Source: Siccibacter colletis (lineage in GTDB: Bacteria > Pseudomonadota > Gammaproteobacteria > Enterobacterales > Enterobacteriaceae). From it: DNA of 64,000 nt. The position numbers and the translations under genes were made by a program. The notes beneath the pieces are model-generated. The model was not told the DNA's origin, searched no databases, and saw nothing but the letters and a program-made list of their open reading frames with translations. This document shows, one piece after another, positions 40,047-49,523 of this stretch (position 1 is the first letter of the stretch; each line of letters starts with the position of its first letter). The stretch lies in the NCBI RefSeq assembly GCF_000696575.1, contig NZ_JMSQ01000006.1, positions 372,001 through 436,000 on the forward strand. Reading direction: 5' to 3'.

Positions 40047-40901
40047 ATGGTGCATAAATTGAATATCAGGAAATTTTTGAAAAATTTTTTAGGAGAAGAT
40101 CTCTATTGGAGCTTAAAGTTCTATTCGAATTTAAAAAAATGGCCTGATATTAATAATCCACAATTCTTTAATGAGAAAGTGCGCTGGAGAATGAAATATG
40201 ATCAAAATTATTTGTACATTAAATGCGCTGATAAAATAAAAGTTAGGGATTATATTAAAAATAAAATCGGTGAAAAATATCTTGTTCCACTCAGATATTG
40301 TATAGATGATGTAACAGATATTACGAATGAGATGGATTTTAAAAATAGCGTAATAAAAGCTAACCATGGCGCAGGAATGGTTATGTTTGTTAATGATCAA
40401 GCAAACATCACGGATATCAAGCAAAAATTAGGCCAATGGATGACTTATGATTACACTCAAGAATCAAACGAGAGGCATTATGCTAAAATTGTAAAAAAAA
40501 TTCTTGTAGAAGAATCTTTATGTATAAATGGTAAGCCTCCGATAGATTATAAACTACATACATTCCAACAAAATGATGGAACATTTAAGTTTGTACTCCA
40601 ATTGGTAAATGGCCGCTTTAATCAAGAATCAAGAGGTTATTATCTTGAAGAAATGGATGAATGCATTTGGTCTCATGGAGAAGGCCACCATCAACTTGAC
40701 CCTGAGCTCAAACCTAAATTAAAAGAAGCTATGCAGTTATCAAAAAAATTATGTGAAGACTTTAACTATGTTAGAGCAGACTGGTATATTGTTAATAATA
40801 ATATCTATTTTGGTGAATTAACGTTTACCCCAGGAGCAGCAGCTTCTTTTGAATTTGGATCTAAGCTTGAAAAAATCATGGCGAGCTATTGGCAAATATA
40901 A
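40047..40901 (+). CDS. TupA-like ATP-grasp protein of the O-antigen cluster
   Basis: A 284-residue protein that fits the TupA-like ATP-grasp family common in polysaccharide loci and often annotated loosely as a glycosyltransferase. Visible marks are NPQFFNEKVRWRM near the N-terminus, VIKANHGAGMVM, the IDYKLHTFQ strand, and the C-terminal VRADWYIVNNNIYFGELTFTPGAA, which carries ATP-grasp type Asp/Glu metal ligands. The reaction is unknown; ligation of an amino acid or other acid to a sugar is possible. It is the first gene after ops, AT-rich, and has a weak Shine-Dalgarno. Confidence 0.75.
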   Translation: MVHKLNIRKFLKNFLGEDLYWSLKFYSNLKKWPDINNPQFFNEKVRWRMKYDQNYLYIKCADKIKVRDYIKNKIGEKYLVPLRYCIDDVTDITNEMDFKNSVIKANHGAGMVMFVNDQANITDIKQKLGQWMTYDYTQESNERHYAKIVKKILVEESLCINGKPPIDYKLHTFQQNDGTFKFVLQLVNGRFNQESRGYYLEEMDECIWSHGEGHHQLDPELKPKLKEAMQLSKKLCEDFNYVRADWYIVNNNIYFGELTFTPGAAASFEFGSKLEKIMASYWQI

Positions 40902-42214
40902 ATCTAATGAAAATATTATATAATAGTTTATGGATGGTCCTCGAAAAAATAATATTGTCAGTTGCAATGCTTGCCATTAATATTTACGTTGCGCGATATC
41001 TTGGACCAACTGGATTTGGAGTTATCACTTATATAATAACATGGCTAAGCTTAGCTGTTGTTGCAAGTAATTTTGGTACTAACACCATTATATTTCAAAA
41101 AGTAAGCGCAAATCCTAAAAGTGCCAGAAGTATTGTTTCCTATGCTTTGTTTTTGCGATTCTTTATATATGCAGGCATCAGCTTAATAATTTATAATTAT
41201 TTGTACTACACAAGCGGCGAAAATAATCGAACGTTATATATGCTGCTAGCGGTAAGTTTTTTGTTTCAATCAGTTGATTGTTACAGTTGGTATTTTGACG
41301 CTAAGCTTAAATCTAAATATAATAGCATAATTAATGTCTCAGCACTTGCAATTGCTCTTGTAATAAGATATCTCGTGGTTTATTTTTCTTTGTCCATCGA
41401 ATGGCTAGCTCTACCCTATTTAGTTAATTTTGCAATTTCATTTTTACTTAAAAAATATTTTTTTGATAAAGCGGAGTGCTTACCTAATGATAATTTTAAT
41501 GTCATAAAAAAAATAAAAGTTGCAAAAAGGTATTTACCGGCATTATTATGTCTCGGATTTCCTTTATTTCTAAGCGAAATGTCGATACTTATCTATACAA
41601 GGATGTCTAATCTTTATTTAGAGTACTTTGACGGGGTAGAAGCTGTAGGGCATTATAACGCGACATATACCATCTCGGTTGCCTGGACAGTCATCCCAAT
41701 CGCATTAATTACAAGTTTATTTACGCTAATTTATAATGAAAAAGATAACGGGACCCAAATAAAATTGGGATCCGGGTTAATAGTAATGTGTATGTTTATA
41801 GGAATATTGATATCAGTAATTAGTGTTACTTATGGTAAGTATTTTATCTTGTTTTTGTATGGTGAAGAATATGAAGCTTCAGCTTCAATATTCCCTTATT
41901 TGATGATTAGCTCAATCTTTTCACTAATAGGTGTGATTTCATATAGAATGATAATTGCAAAAAATGGATATAAATACATTGCAAAAAAAATGTTATTCAT
42001 GGGTGTGGTAAGCCTACCTCTCAACTTATGGTTGGTAAAAAGCTATGGCCTTTTGGGCGCAGCATACTCTGCTCTAATTATTGAGTTAATTTCTGCTACC
42101 ATTGCTAACTATTTTTTCAAAAAAGGAAGTATAGCTGCGATGCATTTTATTGCACTTAGCAGTCCTTTAAAAATCTTAAAATTAACTTTAATAAAGGCAA
42201 GGTTAATTAAATGA
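40889..42214 (+). CDS. wzx: Wzx, O-antigen repeat-unit flippase
   Basis: A 441-residue polytopic membrane protein of the MATE/PST type with about twelve hydrophobic segments. The N-terminal MVLEKIILSVAMLAINIYVARYLGP and the following FGVITY are the usual Wzx signature. It should move the undecaprenyl-linked O unit across the inner membrane. It overlaps the ATP-grasp gene by 13 bp from ATG 40889; ATG 40907, just after that gene's stop, is an equally possible start (435 aa). Low GC, like the whole cluster. Confidence 0.9.
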   Translation: MANINLMKILYNSLWMVLEKIILSVAMLAINIYVARYLGPTGFGVITYIITWLSLAVVASNFGTNTIIFQKVSANPKSARSIVSYALFLRFFIYAGISLIIYNYLYYTSGENNRTLYMLLAVSFLFQSVDCYSWYFDAKLKSKYNSIINVSALAIALVIRYLVVYFSLSIEWLALPYLVNFAISFLLKKYFFDKAECLPNDNFNVIKKIKVAKRYLPALLCLGFPLFLSEMSILIYTRMSNLYLEYFDGVEAVGHYNATYTISVAWTVIPIALITSLFTLIYNEKDNGTQIKLGSGLIVMCMFIGILISVISVTYGKYFILFLYGEEYEASASIFPYLMISSIFSLIGVISYRMIIAKNGYKYIAKKMLFMGVVSLPLNLWLVKSYGLLGAAYSALIIELISATIANYFFKKGSIAAMHFIALSSPLKILKLTLIKARLIK

Positions 42215-43113
42215 ATAATGAAGTGCTGGTTTCTGTTATCATTCCTACTTACAAGCGCGCAGACGGACTTGAAAAAGCTATTCAAAGTGTTTTAACACAA
42301 ACATATAAAAATTTGCAGATCATCATCGTGAATGATAATGATGATGAATCATACATAGAGAAAGTACACTTCATAAAAAACAAGTTTCACGATGTGCGCA
42401 TTAAATACTTTTCAGATAAAGTAAACAGAGGCGGAGCAGGAGCACGTAACCTAGGGATTGATATAGCTGACGGTGATTACATTACCTTCTTAGATGATGA
42501 CGATATCTATCTTCCTAATAAAATTGAAAAACAAATAGAACATTTGGTAAAAGAAAACATTGACGTTAGCGTGTGCGATATGTTTTTTTTAAAGAATGAG
42601 AAGTTTATTTTAAATAATAGTTGCTTTGCAAATGCATCAACGTTGGCAGAATTCATAATCAGGGGTAACTGCTTCACTCCTATGATCTTAACAACTGCAA
42701 AAGTTTTGAAAAGCGTGAACGGTTTTACTAAGATTAGTCGCTACCAAGACCATGTTTTGATGCTTAAATTACTTGCCGCAGGGTTCAAAGTTGCTCGTTT
42801 ACCTGAACAGTTATTTATTCATAATTTCCATGATGGTGAACGAATAACCTTTTCAAATAATTCTATTGAAGCTTATCGTTTAAGACAACAAATAGAGCAG
42901 CGATATTATCATATTTTAAATCCATGTCAAAAAAAGGAATATACATTCAAAAACTCGCTCATGGATTGTAAAATACAGCGTTATGAAAATAATTATCTTT
43001 CAACATTGAAGTTCTTATATCAAGCATTAAGAAGTGTGTCTGGTGCCAACGATTTAATATCTTTTTTTAAATGCCTTGTTAGAGTAACTTTTTTTGGTAA
43101 AAAGAACTTATGA
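42211..43113 (+). CDS. O-antigen glycosyltransferase, GT2 family
   Basis: A 300-residue GT-A enzyme. The N-terminal VSVIIPTYKRADGLEKAI, the QIIIVNDNDD strand and the metal-binding TFLDDDDIY are clear. The gene overlaps wzx by 4 bp and wzy by 4 bp. Donor and linkage cannot be predicted from sequence alone. There is no obvious membrane helix, so it likely works at the cytoplasmic face on the growing lipid-linked unit. Confidence 0.9.
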   Translation: MNNEVLVSVIIPTYKRADGLEKAIQSVLTQTYKNLQIIIVNDNDDESYIEKVHFIKNKFHDVRIKYFSDKVNRGGAGARNLGIDIADGDYITFLDDDDIYLPNKIEKQIEHLVKENIDVSVCDMFFLKNEKFILNNSCFANASTLAEFIIRGNCFTPMILTTAKVLKSVNGFTKISRYQDHVLMLKLLAAGFKVARLPEQLFIHNFHDGERITFSNNSIEAYRLRQQIEQRYYHILNPCQKKEYTFKNSLMDCKIQRYENNYLSTLKFLYQALRSVSGANDLISFFKCLVRVTFFGKKNL

Positions 43114-44231
43114 TTGAGCAAAGAAATATCAAGATAATCAAAGGGGAAATAACTTTATTTATCGTAACCTATTTTATCTATACCTTGAAAAGCATCATTA
43201 TTTCTTTGGAGATTGATGAGGATTATATAACGATAGTGTCTTCAGTCTCAAATAGTATTATAATTACAATGGTTTGTTTAGGCTTCTTACTATTTGATAA
43301 TAAAAAGAAAATACTGATAGCGTTTACTTCGATATTATTTGTTATTAATCTTTTGATATATAATAACCCTGTTTATTTTGGATATTTAGTACTAATGCAT
43401 TTATTGATGTTGTCAAATGGGATGCCATGGAAAAATGTAATCTCAATACTATTTTTTGTTAATGTATTGGTAATTGTAGTATGTGTACCATTGCTTTTTC
43501 TTGCTGATAGTCACTATATGATTGATGACAGAACGGGGCAAAGGTTAACGCTTGGATTTCATAACCCTAATACCCTAAGCCAATATGCCTTAACCCTATT
43601 CAGTATTATTGTATTATGGGGAAGGGAACATATAAAATCAGTCTCAATTGAAACATTAAACCTCGTAATCGCATTTTCCGTTTTACTTTTAGTAACCTAT
43701 ATGAGCGGTTCAAGAACGTCGATATTATTATCGATTATTCTGTTATGTGGATATTTAATGAGCTTTACCTTACGTAAGCAGTACAAAAAGCGAAGTTGGT
43801 TTGTATTAAGTTATTTTAGTGTTGCGTTAGTTATTGCTTTTTTACAATTTTATTACTCGTCTATTTACATTACTTCGGACCTTGCGAAATTACTTAATGA
43901 ACTCCTATCAAGTCGTATTTGGTATTCTTATTTGTTGATTACGGAAATGAGTTACCCTGCAATTTTTCACTCTATAAACATAGACATTTATATGCCTATA
44001 GACTTTTTCTTTTTATCCTATTTTTACAACCTTGGATGGTTGCCGGGTCTTGTTTTTATATTTATTTACTATAATAAAATGAAAGAACAAACCTTCACAT
44101 TTGCCATGTGCGTGGCTCTTTGGGGCGCTTTAGCAATCTCTTTATCTGAAAATTACTATACTATAGCAATATATAATGTGGGACTTTTTGCAACTTTCTC
44201 CCAAAGGTTTTATACAGGTATCAGAAAATGA
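43110..44231 (+). CDS. wzy: Wzy, putative O-antigen polymerase
   Basis: A 373-residue protein with about ten membrane helices and a large central loop. Sequence marks of O-antigen polymerases include GFHNPNTLSQYAL and YMSGSRTSILL, each next to a hydrophobic segment. Wzy proteins are highly divergent, so the call rests on topology, these motifs and position among wzx and the transferases. It overlaps both neighbours by 4 bp. Confidence 0.85.
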   Translation: MIEQRNIKIIKGEITLFIVTYFIYTLKSIIISLEIDEDYITIVSSVSNSIIITMVCLGFLLFDNKKKILIAFTSILFVINLLIYNNPVYFGYLVLMHLLMLSNGMPWKNVISILFFVNVLVIVVCVPLLFLADSHYMIDDRTGQRLTLGFHNPNTLSQYALTLFSIIVLWGREHIKSVSIETLNLVIAFSVLLLVTYMSGSRTSILLSIILLCGYLMSFTLRKQYKKRSWFVLSYFSVALVIAFLQFYYSSIYITSDLAKLLNELLSSRIWYSYLLITEMSYPAIFHSINIDIYMPIDFFFLSYFYNLGWLPGLVFIFIYYNKMKEQTFTFAMCVALWGALAISLSENYYTIAIYNVGLFATFSQRFYTGIRK

Positions 44232-45064
44232 AGACAGCTGTTCTAATACAAGCACATAAAAATGAATGTTATATTAAAAGTCTCGCTGAGAATAATCAAG
44301 GTGTGCGGTTTTACGTACACTTTGACGCTAAATATCCTGAAAAAAGAAATTGGTTAATTTCTCAGGGATTATCAAATCTTAAAGTTATTGAGGACCCAGT
44401 AAAAGTTTATTGGGGAGGTAGTAGTCAAGTTGAGGCCACGATTAGGTTACTAAAAAGCGCTTATAAAGATGAAAGAAATTTTTTCTTTCACTTGATTAGC
44501 TCGGAATGCATGGTCCTAAAAAGTTTCGAAGATATTGAAAAAGAATGGATGCAATATCCTGACAAGCAATTTATTGAAAGTCATCGAGACAACAAAAATG
44601 AGTGGCGGTTAAGAACCCGGGTTCCTCATTCAAATACTCCATTCTTACGAACATTTTTTGGGAAATGTTTAAACAAATGCTTTAAATTTAAAGCCTTTTT
44701 TTATGATAGCGTTTCTTTCGGTAAAGAAAATTATTATTTTGGCTCACAGTGGTTTTCCGTAAATAGAGGCTTTGTGCACGAAGTACTTGATGCTTACACA
44801 ACAAGTGGTTTTTTTAAAAAATTTCATAACATTACCTGCGCGGATGAGCACGCTTTTGCCATCTTTTCCAGAACACTTTACGGTAAACAGGAAAACATTG
44901 TAGATTGTAATAATCGATACATTAAATTTTCTGGAAAGTCCAGCCCTGATTACATTCACAAAGCTATGATTGAAAAATTAATAAATCAAAAAAAATATTG
45001 GTTTGCCAGAAAGATACAGGAAGATAAGTTAAAAAAATATATCAGCAATGGAAGTACTCAATAA
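44228..45064 (+). CDS. Core-2/I-branching-type N-acetylglucosaminyltransferase (GT14)
   Basis: A 278-residue enzyme of the family that contains animal beta-1,6-GlcNAc transferases and bacterial homologues in O-antigen loci. It begins TAVLIQAHKNE and shows VRFYVHFDAK, VYWGGSSQVEA, FHLISSECMVL, FGSQWFSVNRG and CADEHAF, which form the usual order of motifs. It probably adds a sugar (GlcNAc or a related residue, some members use xylose) to the O unit. It shares the ATGA overlap with wzy and overlaps the next gene by 1 bp. Confidence 0.85.
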   Translation: MKTAVLIQAHKNECYIKSLAENNQGVRFYVHFDAKYPEKRNWLISQGLSNLKVIEDPVKVYWGGSSQVEATIRLLKSAYKDERNFFFHLISSECMVLKSFEDIEKEWMQYPDKQFIESHRDNKNEWRLRTRVPHSNTPFLRTFFGKCLNKCFKFKAFFYDSVSFGKENYYFGSQWFSVNRGFVHEVLDAYTTSGFFKKFHNITCADEHAFAIFSRTLYGKQENIVDCNNRYIKFSGKSSPDYIHKAMIEKLINQKKYWFARKIQEDKLKKYISNGSTQ

Positions 45065-45801
45065 TGACCGCGATTTTTTCAGTTATTATGCCAGCTTTTA
45101 ATGCTGGAAAAACAATATGCCGTAGTATCGAATCAGTATTAAATCAAAGCGTTAAATCTTTTGAGCTTATCATAATTGATGATTGCTCAACTGATGACAC
45201 TGAAGAAAAAGTTTCTAAATATTTAAACGATAGTCGTATTATATATCTTAGAAATGAAAAAAATCTAGGTGTGGCTCTAAGTCGTAATAAAGGGATTAAG
45301 CATTGCAAAGGACGATACATTGCTTTTTTGGATAGTGATGATTACTGGATGGAGAATAAGTTACTACAACAGAAGAAATATTTTGACAAGGGTTATAAGG
45401 TTGTATGTTCAAATTACTATGCCGACGATGATTCTAAAAAAAAACGCATCCTCAGAGTATCGCCTGAAATAATAGATTTCAGAATGATGCTTAAAAGCAA
45501 CTTCGTTGGTAATTTGACTGGGGCTTATGATTGCAGTGAGCTTGGGAAATTCCAACAGTGCAGACTAGGGCATGAAGATTATATAATGTGGTTGGACGTA
45601 TTAAAAAAAGGTAATTTAGCTTACTGTATCCAGGAGCCTTTGGCAGTTTATAGTATCTCAACCTATTCTTTGTCGTCTAACAAAGTAACAGCAATGAAGT
45701 GGCAGTGGTTTATATATCGTAACTATTTAAAAATGGGGTTTATTAGATCTCTATATTACTTTGTGAATTATTTAGCGCTTGCACTTAAAAAAAGGATTTA
45801 A
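45064..45801 (+). CDS. O-antigen glycosyltransferase, GT2 family (second)
   Basis: A 245-residue GT-A enzyme with FSVIMPAFNAGKTI, LIIIDDCSTDDT and the metal motif FLDSDDYW. GHEDYIMWLDVLKKG in the acceptor half is typical of O-antigen GT2 proteins that end with this segment. The start codon overlaps the preceding stop (TAATG). The specific sugar is not predictable. Confidence 0.9.
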   Translation: MTAIFSVIMPAFNAGKTICRSIESVLNQSVKSFELIIIDDCSTDDTEEKVSKYLNDSRIIYLRNEKNLGVALSRNKGIKHCKGRYIAFLDSDDYWMENKLLQQKKYFDKGYKVVCSNYYADDDSKKKRILRVSPEIIDFRMMLKSNFVGNLTGAYDCSELGKFQQCRLGHEDYIMWLDVLKKGNLAYCIQEPLAVYSISTYSLSSNKVTAMKWQWFIYRNYLKMGFIRSLYYFVNYLALALKKRI

Positions 45802-45804
45802 GCT

Positions 45805-46401
45805 ATGAATTTCCTGCGAATTATAAATGAAAAAATAATAACACCATGCTATATTTTTTACTATAAGCTTAGCTCAAATATTAAGCTTGGTGCTAAAGTA
45901 AATTTCAATGGTAAACCTGATTTATCAATCGGCAAAGGATGTTCACTTAAAATTGGACATGATACTTTAATCAATTCTTCAAATAAATATTATCATGTGA
46001 ATATGTTTACCCCAGTAAAAATATTTGCAGAGCGTGAAGGAACGGAAATCAGCATTGGCCATTCGACAAGAATACATGGTGCATGTATCCATGCAAGTAA
46101 AGGCATTAATATTGGCGATAGATGTCTTATAGCCGCCAATGTACAAATCTTTGATTTTAATGGCCATGCCGCTTCGTTCGATAATGTTGAAGACAGAATT
46201 AATACAACGAGTGAAGGTAAGGTTATAATAATCGAAGATGACGTATGGATAGGTACTGGAGCTATTATATTACCCGGTGTGCGAATAGGTAAGGGATCCA
46301 TAATTGGGGCCGGAAGCGTCGTGACTAAAGATATTCCTTCATATTGTGTTGCGAGTGGGAATCCAGCTAAAGTTAAAATGATTTTTAATCAGGAAGATTG
46401 A
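45805..46401 (+). CDS. O-antigen O-acetyltransferase, left-handed beta-helix family
   Basis: A 198-residue hexapeptide-repeat acyltransferase of the maltose/galactoside acetyltransferase type. Repeats run from about [10 protein letters not shown] to the late [20 protein letters not shown] and [13 protein letters not shown], with the catalytic His probably in DFNGHA. The C-terminus [11 protein letters not shown] is conserved. An O-acetylated O unit is expected. It is the last gene of the AT-rich cluster. The next 328 bp (46402-46729) to gnd are AT-rich and show no gene. Confidence 0.85.
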   Translation: MNFLRIINEKIITPCYIFYYKLSSNIKLGAKVNFNGKPDLSIGKGCSLKIGHDTLINSSNKYYHVNMFTPVKIFAEREGTEISIGHSTRIHGACIHASKGINIGDRCLIAANVQIFDFNGHAASFDNVEDRINTTSEGKVIIIEDDVWIGTGAIILPGVRIGKGSIIGAGSVVTKDIPSYCVASGNPAKVKMIFNQED

Positions 46402-46729
46402 TTCTTTAACTATACCACTCGTAAGAATTTTGGCTCACAAAAAATATGACTAAGCAATTTTATTTCAGTATCATATAAACAATGGATGCGTTAGAGCTAA
46501 GTATCTACTATATGGAGAAGCCTTTTTTTAAGTTGAATATATCTTGTATTTTTCGCAAGTAATGCATTGCTATAAAATAACTGGTCAAATTGCAAGTATT
46601 ACCTCGTTTTATTCATATCTCTTTTTGAAAAAAATATCAATACCTACCACCACCTTTGATTATGCGATAACATTGCAATAACAACCTACTGCGCTAATCC
46701 GCAGTGACCAAACCTGACAGGAGTATGTA

Positions 46730-48139
46730 ATGTCCAAGCAACAGATCGGCGTCGTCGGTATGGCAGTGATGGGGCGCAACCTGGCGCTCAACATCGAAAG
46801 CCGTGGTTATACCGTCTCCGTATTCAACCGCTCCCGTGAAAAAACCGAAGAAGTGATTGCCGAAAATCCGGGCAAGAAACTGGTTCCTTATTACACCGTT
46901 CAGGAGTTTGTCGAGTCGCTGGAAACCCCGCGTCGCATCCTGCTGATGGTGAAAGCGGGCGAGGGTACCGACAAGGCGATTGAGTCCCTGAAGCCGTATC
47001 TGGAGAAAGGCGACATCATCATTGATGGCGGCAACACCTACTACCACGACACTATCCGCCGTAACCGCGAACTCTCTGCGGAAGGTTTTAACTTCATCGG
47101 TACCGGTGTGTCCGGTGGGGAAGAGGGCGCGCTGAAAGGCCCGTCTATCATGCCTGGCGGTCAGAAAGAAGCTTATGAACTGGTTGCCCCGATCCTGAAA
47201 CAGATCGCTGCGGTTGCTGAAGACGGCGAGCCGTGCGTCACCTATATCGGCGCAGACGGCGCGGGCCACTACGTGAAGATGGTGCATAACGGCATCGAAT
47301 ACGGCGACATGCAGCTCATCGCGGAAGCCTACTCCCTGCTGAAGCATGGTCTGAACCTCTCTAACGAAGAGCTGGCAACCACCTTCACCGAGTGGAACGA
47401 CGGCGAGCTGAGCAGCTACCTGATCGACATAACCAAAGATATCTTCACTAAGAAAGATGAAGAGGGTAAATACCTGGTTGATGTGATTCTGGACGAAGCC
47501 GCCAACAAAGGTACCGGTAAGTGGACCAGCCAGAGCTCGCTGGATCTTGGCGAGCCGCTGTCGCTGATCACCGAGTCCGTATTTGCCCGCTACATCTCGT
47601 CGCTGAAAGAGCAGCGCGTTGCCGCCTCTAAAGTCCTGAGTGGCCCGCAGGCCAAACCGTTTACCGGTGACAAAACTGAGTTCAGCGAAAAAGTGCGTCG
47701 CGCACTCTACCTGGGCAAAATCGTCTCTTACGCGCAGGGCTTCTCCCAGCTGCGTGCGGCCTCGGATGAGAACAACTGGGATCTTAATTACGGCGAAATC
47801 GCGAAGATTTTCCGCGCTGGTTGCATCATTCGTGCCCAGTTCCTGCAGAAAATCACCGATGCGTATGCCGAGAACCCGGCGATCGCTAACCTGCTGCTGG
47901 CCCCTTACTTCAAGCAGATTGCTGATGATTACCAGCAGGCACTGCGCGACGTTGTGGCCTATGCGGTACAAAACGGTATCCCGACCCCGACTTTCTCTGC
48001 TGCCATTGCCTACTACGACAGCTATCGCTCCGCTGTACTGCCTGCCAACCTGATTCAGGCGCAGCGCGACTACTTCGGCGCACACACTTACAAGCGTATC
48101 GATAAAGAAGGCGTATTCCACACCGAGTGGATGGAATAA
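46730..48139 (+). CDS. gnd: Gnd, 6-phosphogluconate dehydrogenase (decarboxylating)
   Basis: Oxidative pentose-phosphate enzyme that makes ribulose-5-phosphate, CO2 and NADPH. It is 469 aa (E. coli 468). The NADP motif [14 protein letters not shown], the catalytic-site [13 protein letters not shown] and [13 protein letters not shown] are intact. The start follows CAGGAG. gnd is the classic right border of O-antigen loci and tends to recombine with them. Codon use returns to the GC-rich pattern of the flanks here. Confidence 0.98.
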   Translation: MSKQQIGVVGMAVMGRNLALNIESRGYTVSVFNRSREKTEEVIAENPGKKLVPYYTVQEFVESLETPRRILLMVKAGEGTDKAIESLKPYLEKGDIIIDGGNTYYHDTIRRNRELSAEGFNFIGTGVSGGEEGALKGPSIMPGGQKEAYELVAPILKQIAAVAEDGEPCVTYIGADGAGHYVKMVHNGIEYGDMQLIAEAYSLLKHGLNLSNEELATTFTEWNDGELSSYLIDITKDIFTKKDEEGKYLVDVILDEAANKGTGKWTSQSSLDLGEPLSLITESVFARYISSLKEQRVAASKVLSGPQAKPFTGDKTEFSEKVRRALYLGKIVSYAQGFSQLRAASDENNWDLNYGEIAKIFRAGCIIRAQFLQKITDAYAENPAIANLLLAPYFKQIADDYQQALRDVVAYAVQNGIPTPTFSAAIAYYDSYRSAVLPANLIQAQRDYFGAHTYKRIDKEGVFHTEWME

Positions 48140-48145
48140 CTGCTC

Positions 48146-48169
48146 AGGCCCTCTACGGAGGGCCTTTTT
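48146..48169 (+). terminator. Rho-independent terminator after gnd
   Basis: An 8-bp stem AGGCCCTC/GAGGGCCT with tetraloop TACG, followed by TTTTT, begins 7 bp after the gnd stop. Confidence 0.92.
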
Positions 48170-48302
48170 ACTGCCTTAAACGCCCGTAGTTTCGGGCTAT
48201 TCTTAGCGTACCGCGTCAAATATTAACAGGCAGAGTCACGGAAACCCGCTACACTTAGCTCCGGCGCTTCGCTTGTTTTTCTACTTTATACTTAAGGTAA
48301 TC

Positions 48303-49289
48303 ATGACAACGCACACGTATAAAACAGTGGAACGGAACCACGACAATTCAGAAACCATCGATCTCATCGATATTTTTTTCCAGCTCTGGCGTGGAAAAGT
48401 CATCATCATTGCTTTTGTTATTTTTGCCGTTATTTTAGCCAGTCTTTATCTGGTGTTTGCTAAAGAGAAGTGGACATCGTCAGCAATCATCACCACCCCC
48501 GATTCCGGCCAGGTTTCCAGCTACACCAATGCCATGAATACGCTTTATCCGGGTAACGCACCGTTGGTATCGGATATCCAACAGCAATTCTTCTCGCGCC
48601 TCAATGCTGCGCTGTCGGCTCGTTCATTACAGTTGAACAATCAGGAAGAGCCAGAAAAACTCTCTATCGAACCGACGGTGAAAGGGCAGCCAGCACCCCT
48701 GGCTATCAGCTATGTATCCGATACGCCTGAGAAAGCCACCAAAACGCTTGAGAAGTACATCACCGAGCTCAACCGCGCCATCGCTGGCGAAATGGAAAAA
48801 GACCTCACCAAAAATATCGATTCCCGCGCTAAAGAGCTGACCTCCTCCCTGCAGGCGATGGAACACGTTGCCAAAGAGAAGCAGGAAGAGCGCGCGAAAG
48901 TCCTGAACCAGGCACTGCTGATTGCCGAGCAGTCAGGTATTACCAAGCCGCAGGTGCAGCAGTCAGAGGGCATCTCAGACGACACGCTGTTCGTGCTGGG
49001 CAGCGATGCGCTTAAAGCGATGATCCAGAACCATGCCACCAGCCCGCTGCCGCTGACGGTAGACTATTATGAGCTGCGTCAGAACCTGCTGGCGGTCACT
49101 GCCCTGAAAGCGCAGCCGGATACCCTTTATGCCTTCCGCTACGTGATGCAACCGGACAAGCCAATCCGTCGCGACAGCCCGAAACGTGCTCTGACCCTGG
49201 TGCTTGCCGCGCTGCTGGGTGGCATGATCGGTGCTGCGGCGGTACTGGGGCGTAACGCCATTCGCGAATATAACATGCGCAAGCAGTAA
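48303..49289 (+). CDS. wzzB: WzzB, O-antigen chain-length regulator
   Basis: A 328-residue polysaccharide co-polymerase (E. coli WzzB 325). TM1 follows LIDIFFQLWRGK near residues 25-55; the long periplasmic part includes EEPEKLSIEPTVKGQ and DTLFVLGSDALKAMI; the Pro-rich segment PIRRDSPKRA precedes TM2 at the C-terminus. It sets the modal number of O units made by Wzy. The ATG at 48303 follows AAGGT; an ATG 30 bp upstream is less likely. In E. coli ugd lies between gnd and wzzB, but it is absent here. Confidence 0.95.
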   Translation: MTTHTYKTVERNHDNSETIDLIDIFFQLWRGKVIIIAFVIFAVILASLYLVFAKEKWTSSAIITTPDSGQVSSYTNAMNTLYPGNAPLVSDIQQQFFSRLNAALSARSLQLNNQEEPEKLSIEPTVKGQPAPLAISYVSDTPEKATKTLEKYITELNRAIAGEMEKDLTKNIDSRAKELTSSLQAMEHVAKEKQEERAKVLNQALLIAEQSGITKPQVQQSEGISDDTLFVLGSDALKAMIQNHATSPLPLTVDYYELRQNLLAVTALKAQPDTLYAFRYVMQPDKPIRRDSPKRALTLVLAALLGGMIGAAAVLGRNAIREYNMRKQ

Positions 49290-49423
49290 TAATCGTCGTG
49301 CTGAGTACGTCAGTTCCCGGACGTATTCAGCATGTTCTTACCTGTCAGCCCCGAATCTCATCCCGCCTTCTTGCTTCTCGCCCTGGCACGCTATTCCCGT
49401 CATCGTTTTACTATTTCAGGTAG

Positions 49424-49451
49424 TTGAAATAAAAGTATCTGCTGATATGTT
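49424..49451 (+). promoter_or_regulatory. Candidate promoter of the second wzz gene
   Basis: A -35 TTGAAA (49424-49429) and a -10 TATGTT (49446-49451) are separated by 16 bp, with an extended -10 TGA directly before. Transcription would start near 49458 and run through the hairpin at 49475-49504 before reaching the gene at 49524. Confidence 0.55.
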
Positions 49452-49474
49452 AGCGCCACTAAATAATTCTCTAT

Positions 49475-49504
49475 AACGGACGATAAATTATCGTCCGTTT
49501 TTTT
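49475..49504 (+). terminator. Strong intrinsic terminator just upstream of the second wzz
   Basis: The near-perfect palindrome AACGGACGATAA/TTATCGTCCGTT runs into a T-run (49498-49504). It ends 19 bp before the next ATG. It could end the wzzB transcript or attenuate the second wzz from the promoter at 49424. Confidence 0.88.
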
Positions 49505-49523
49505 GTGAGCGATGAAATAAACC

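Noticed and set aside
46402-46729. Possible remnant gene between the O-antigen cluster and gnd
   Set aside because: AT-rich with no frame of useful length and no recognisable fragment of ugd, wzz or a transposase.
46694-48121. 475-codon open frame antisense to gnd
   Set aside because: A mirror of the conserved Gnd coding sequence; no known protein motifs in the translation.
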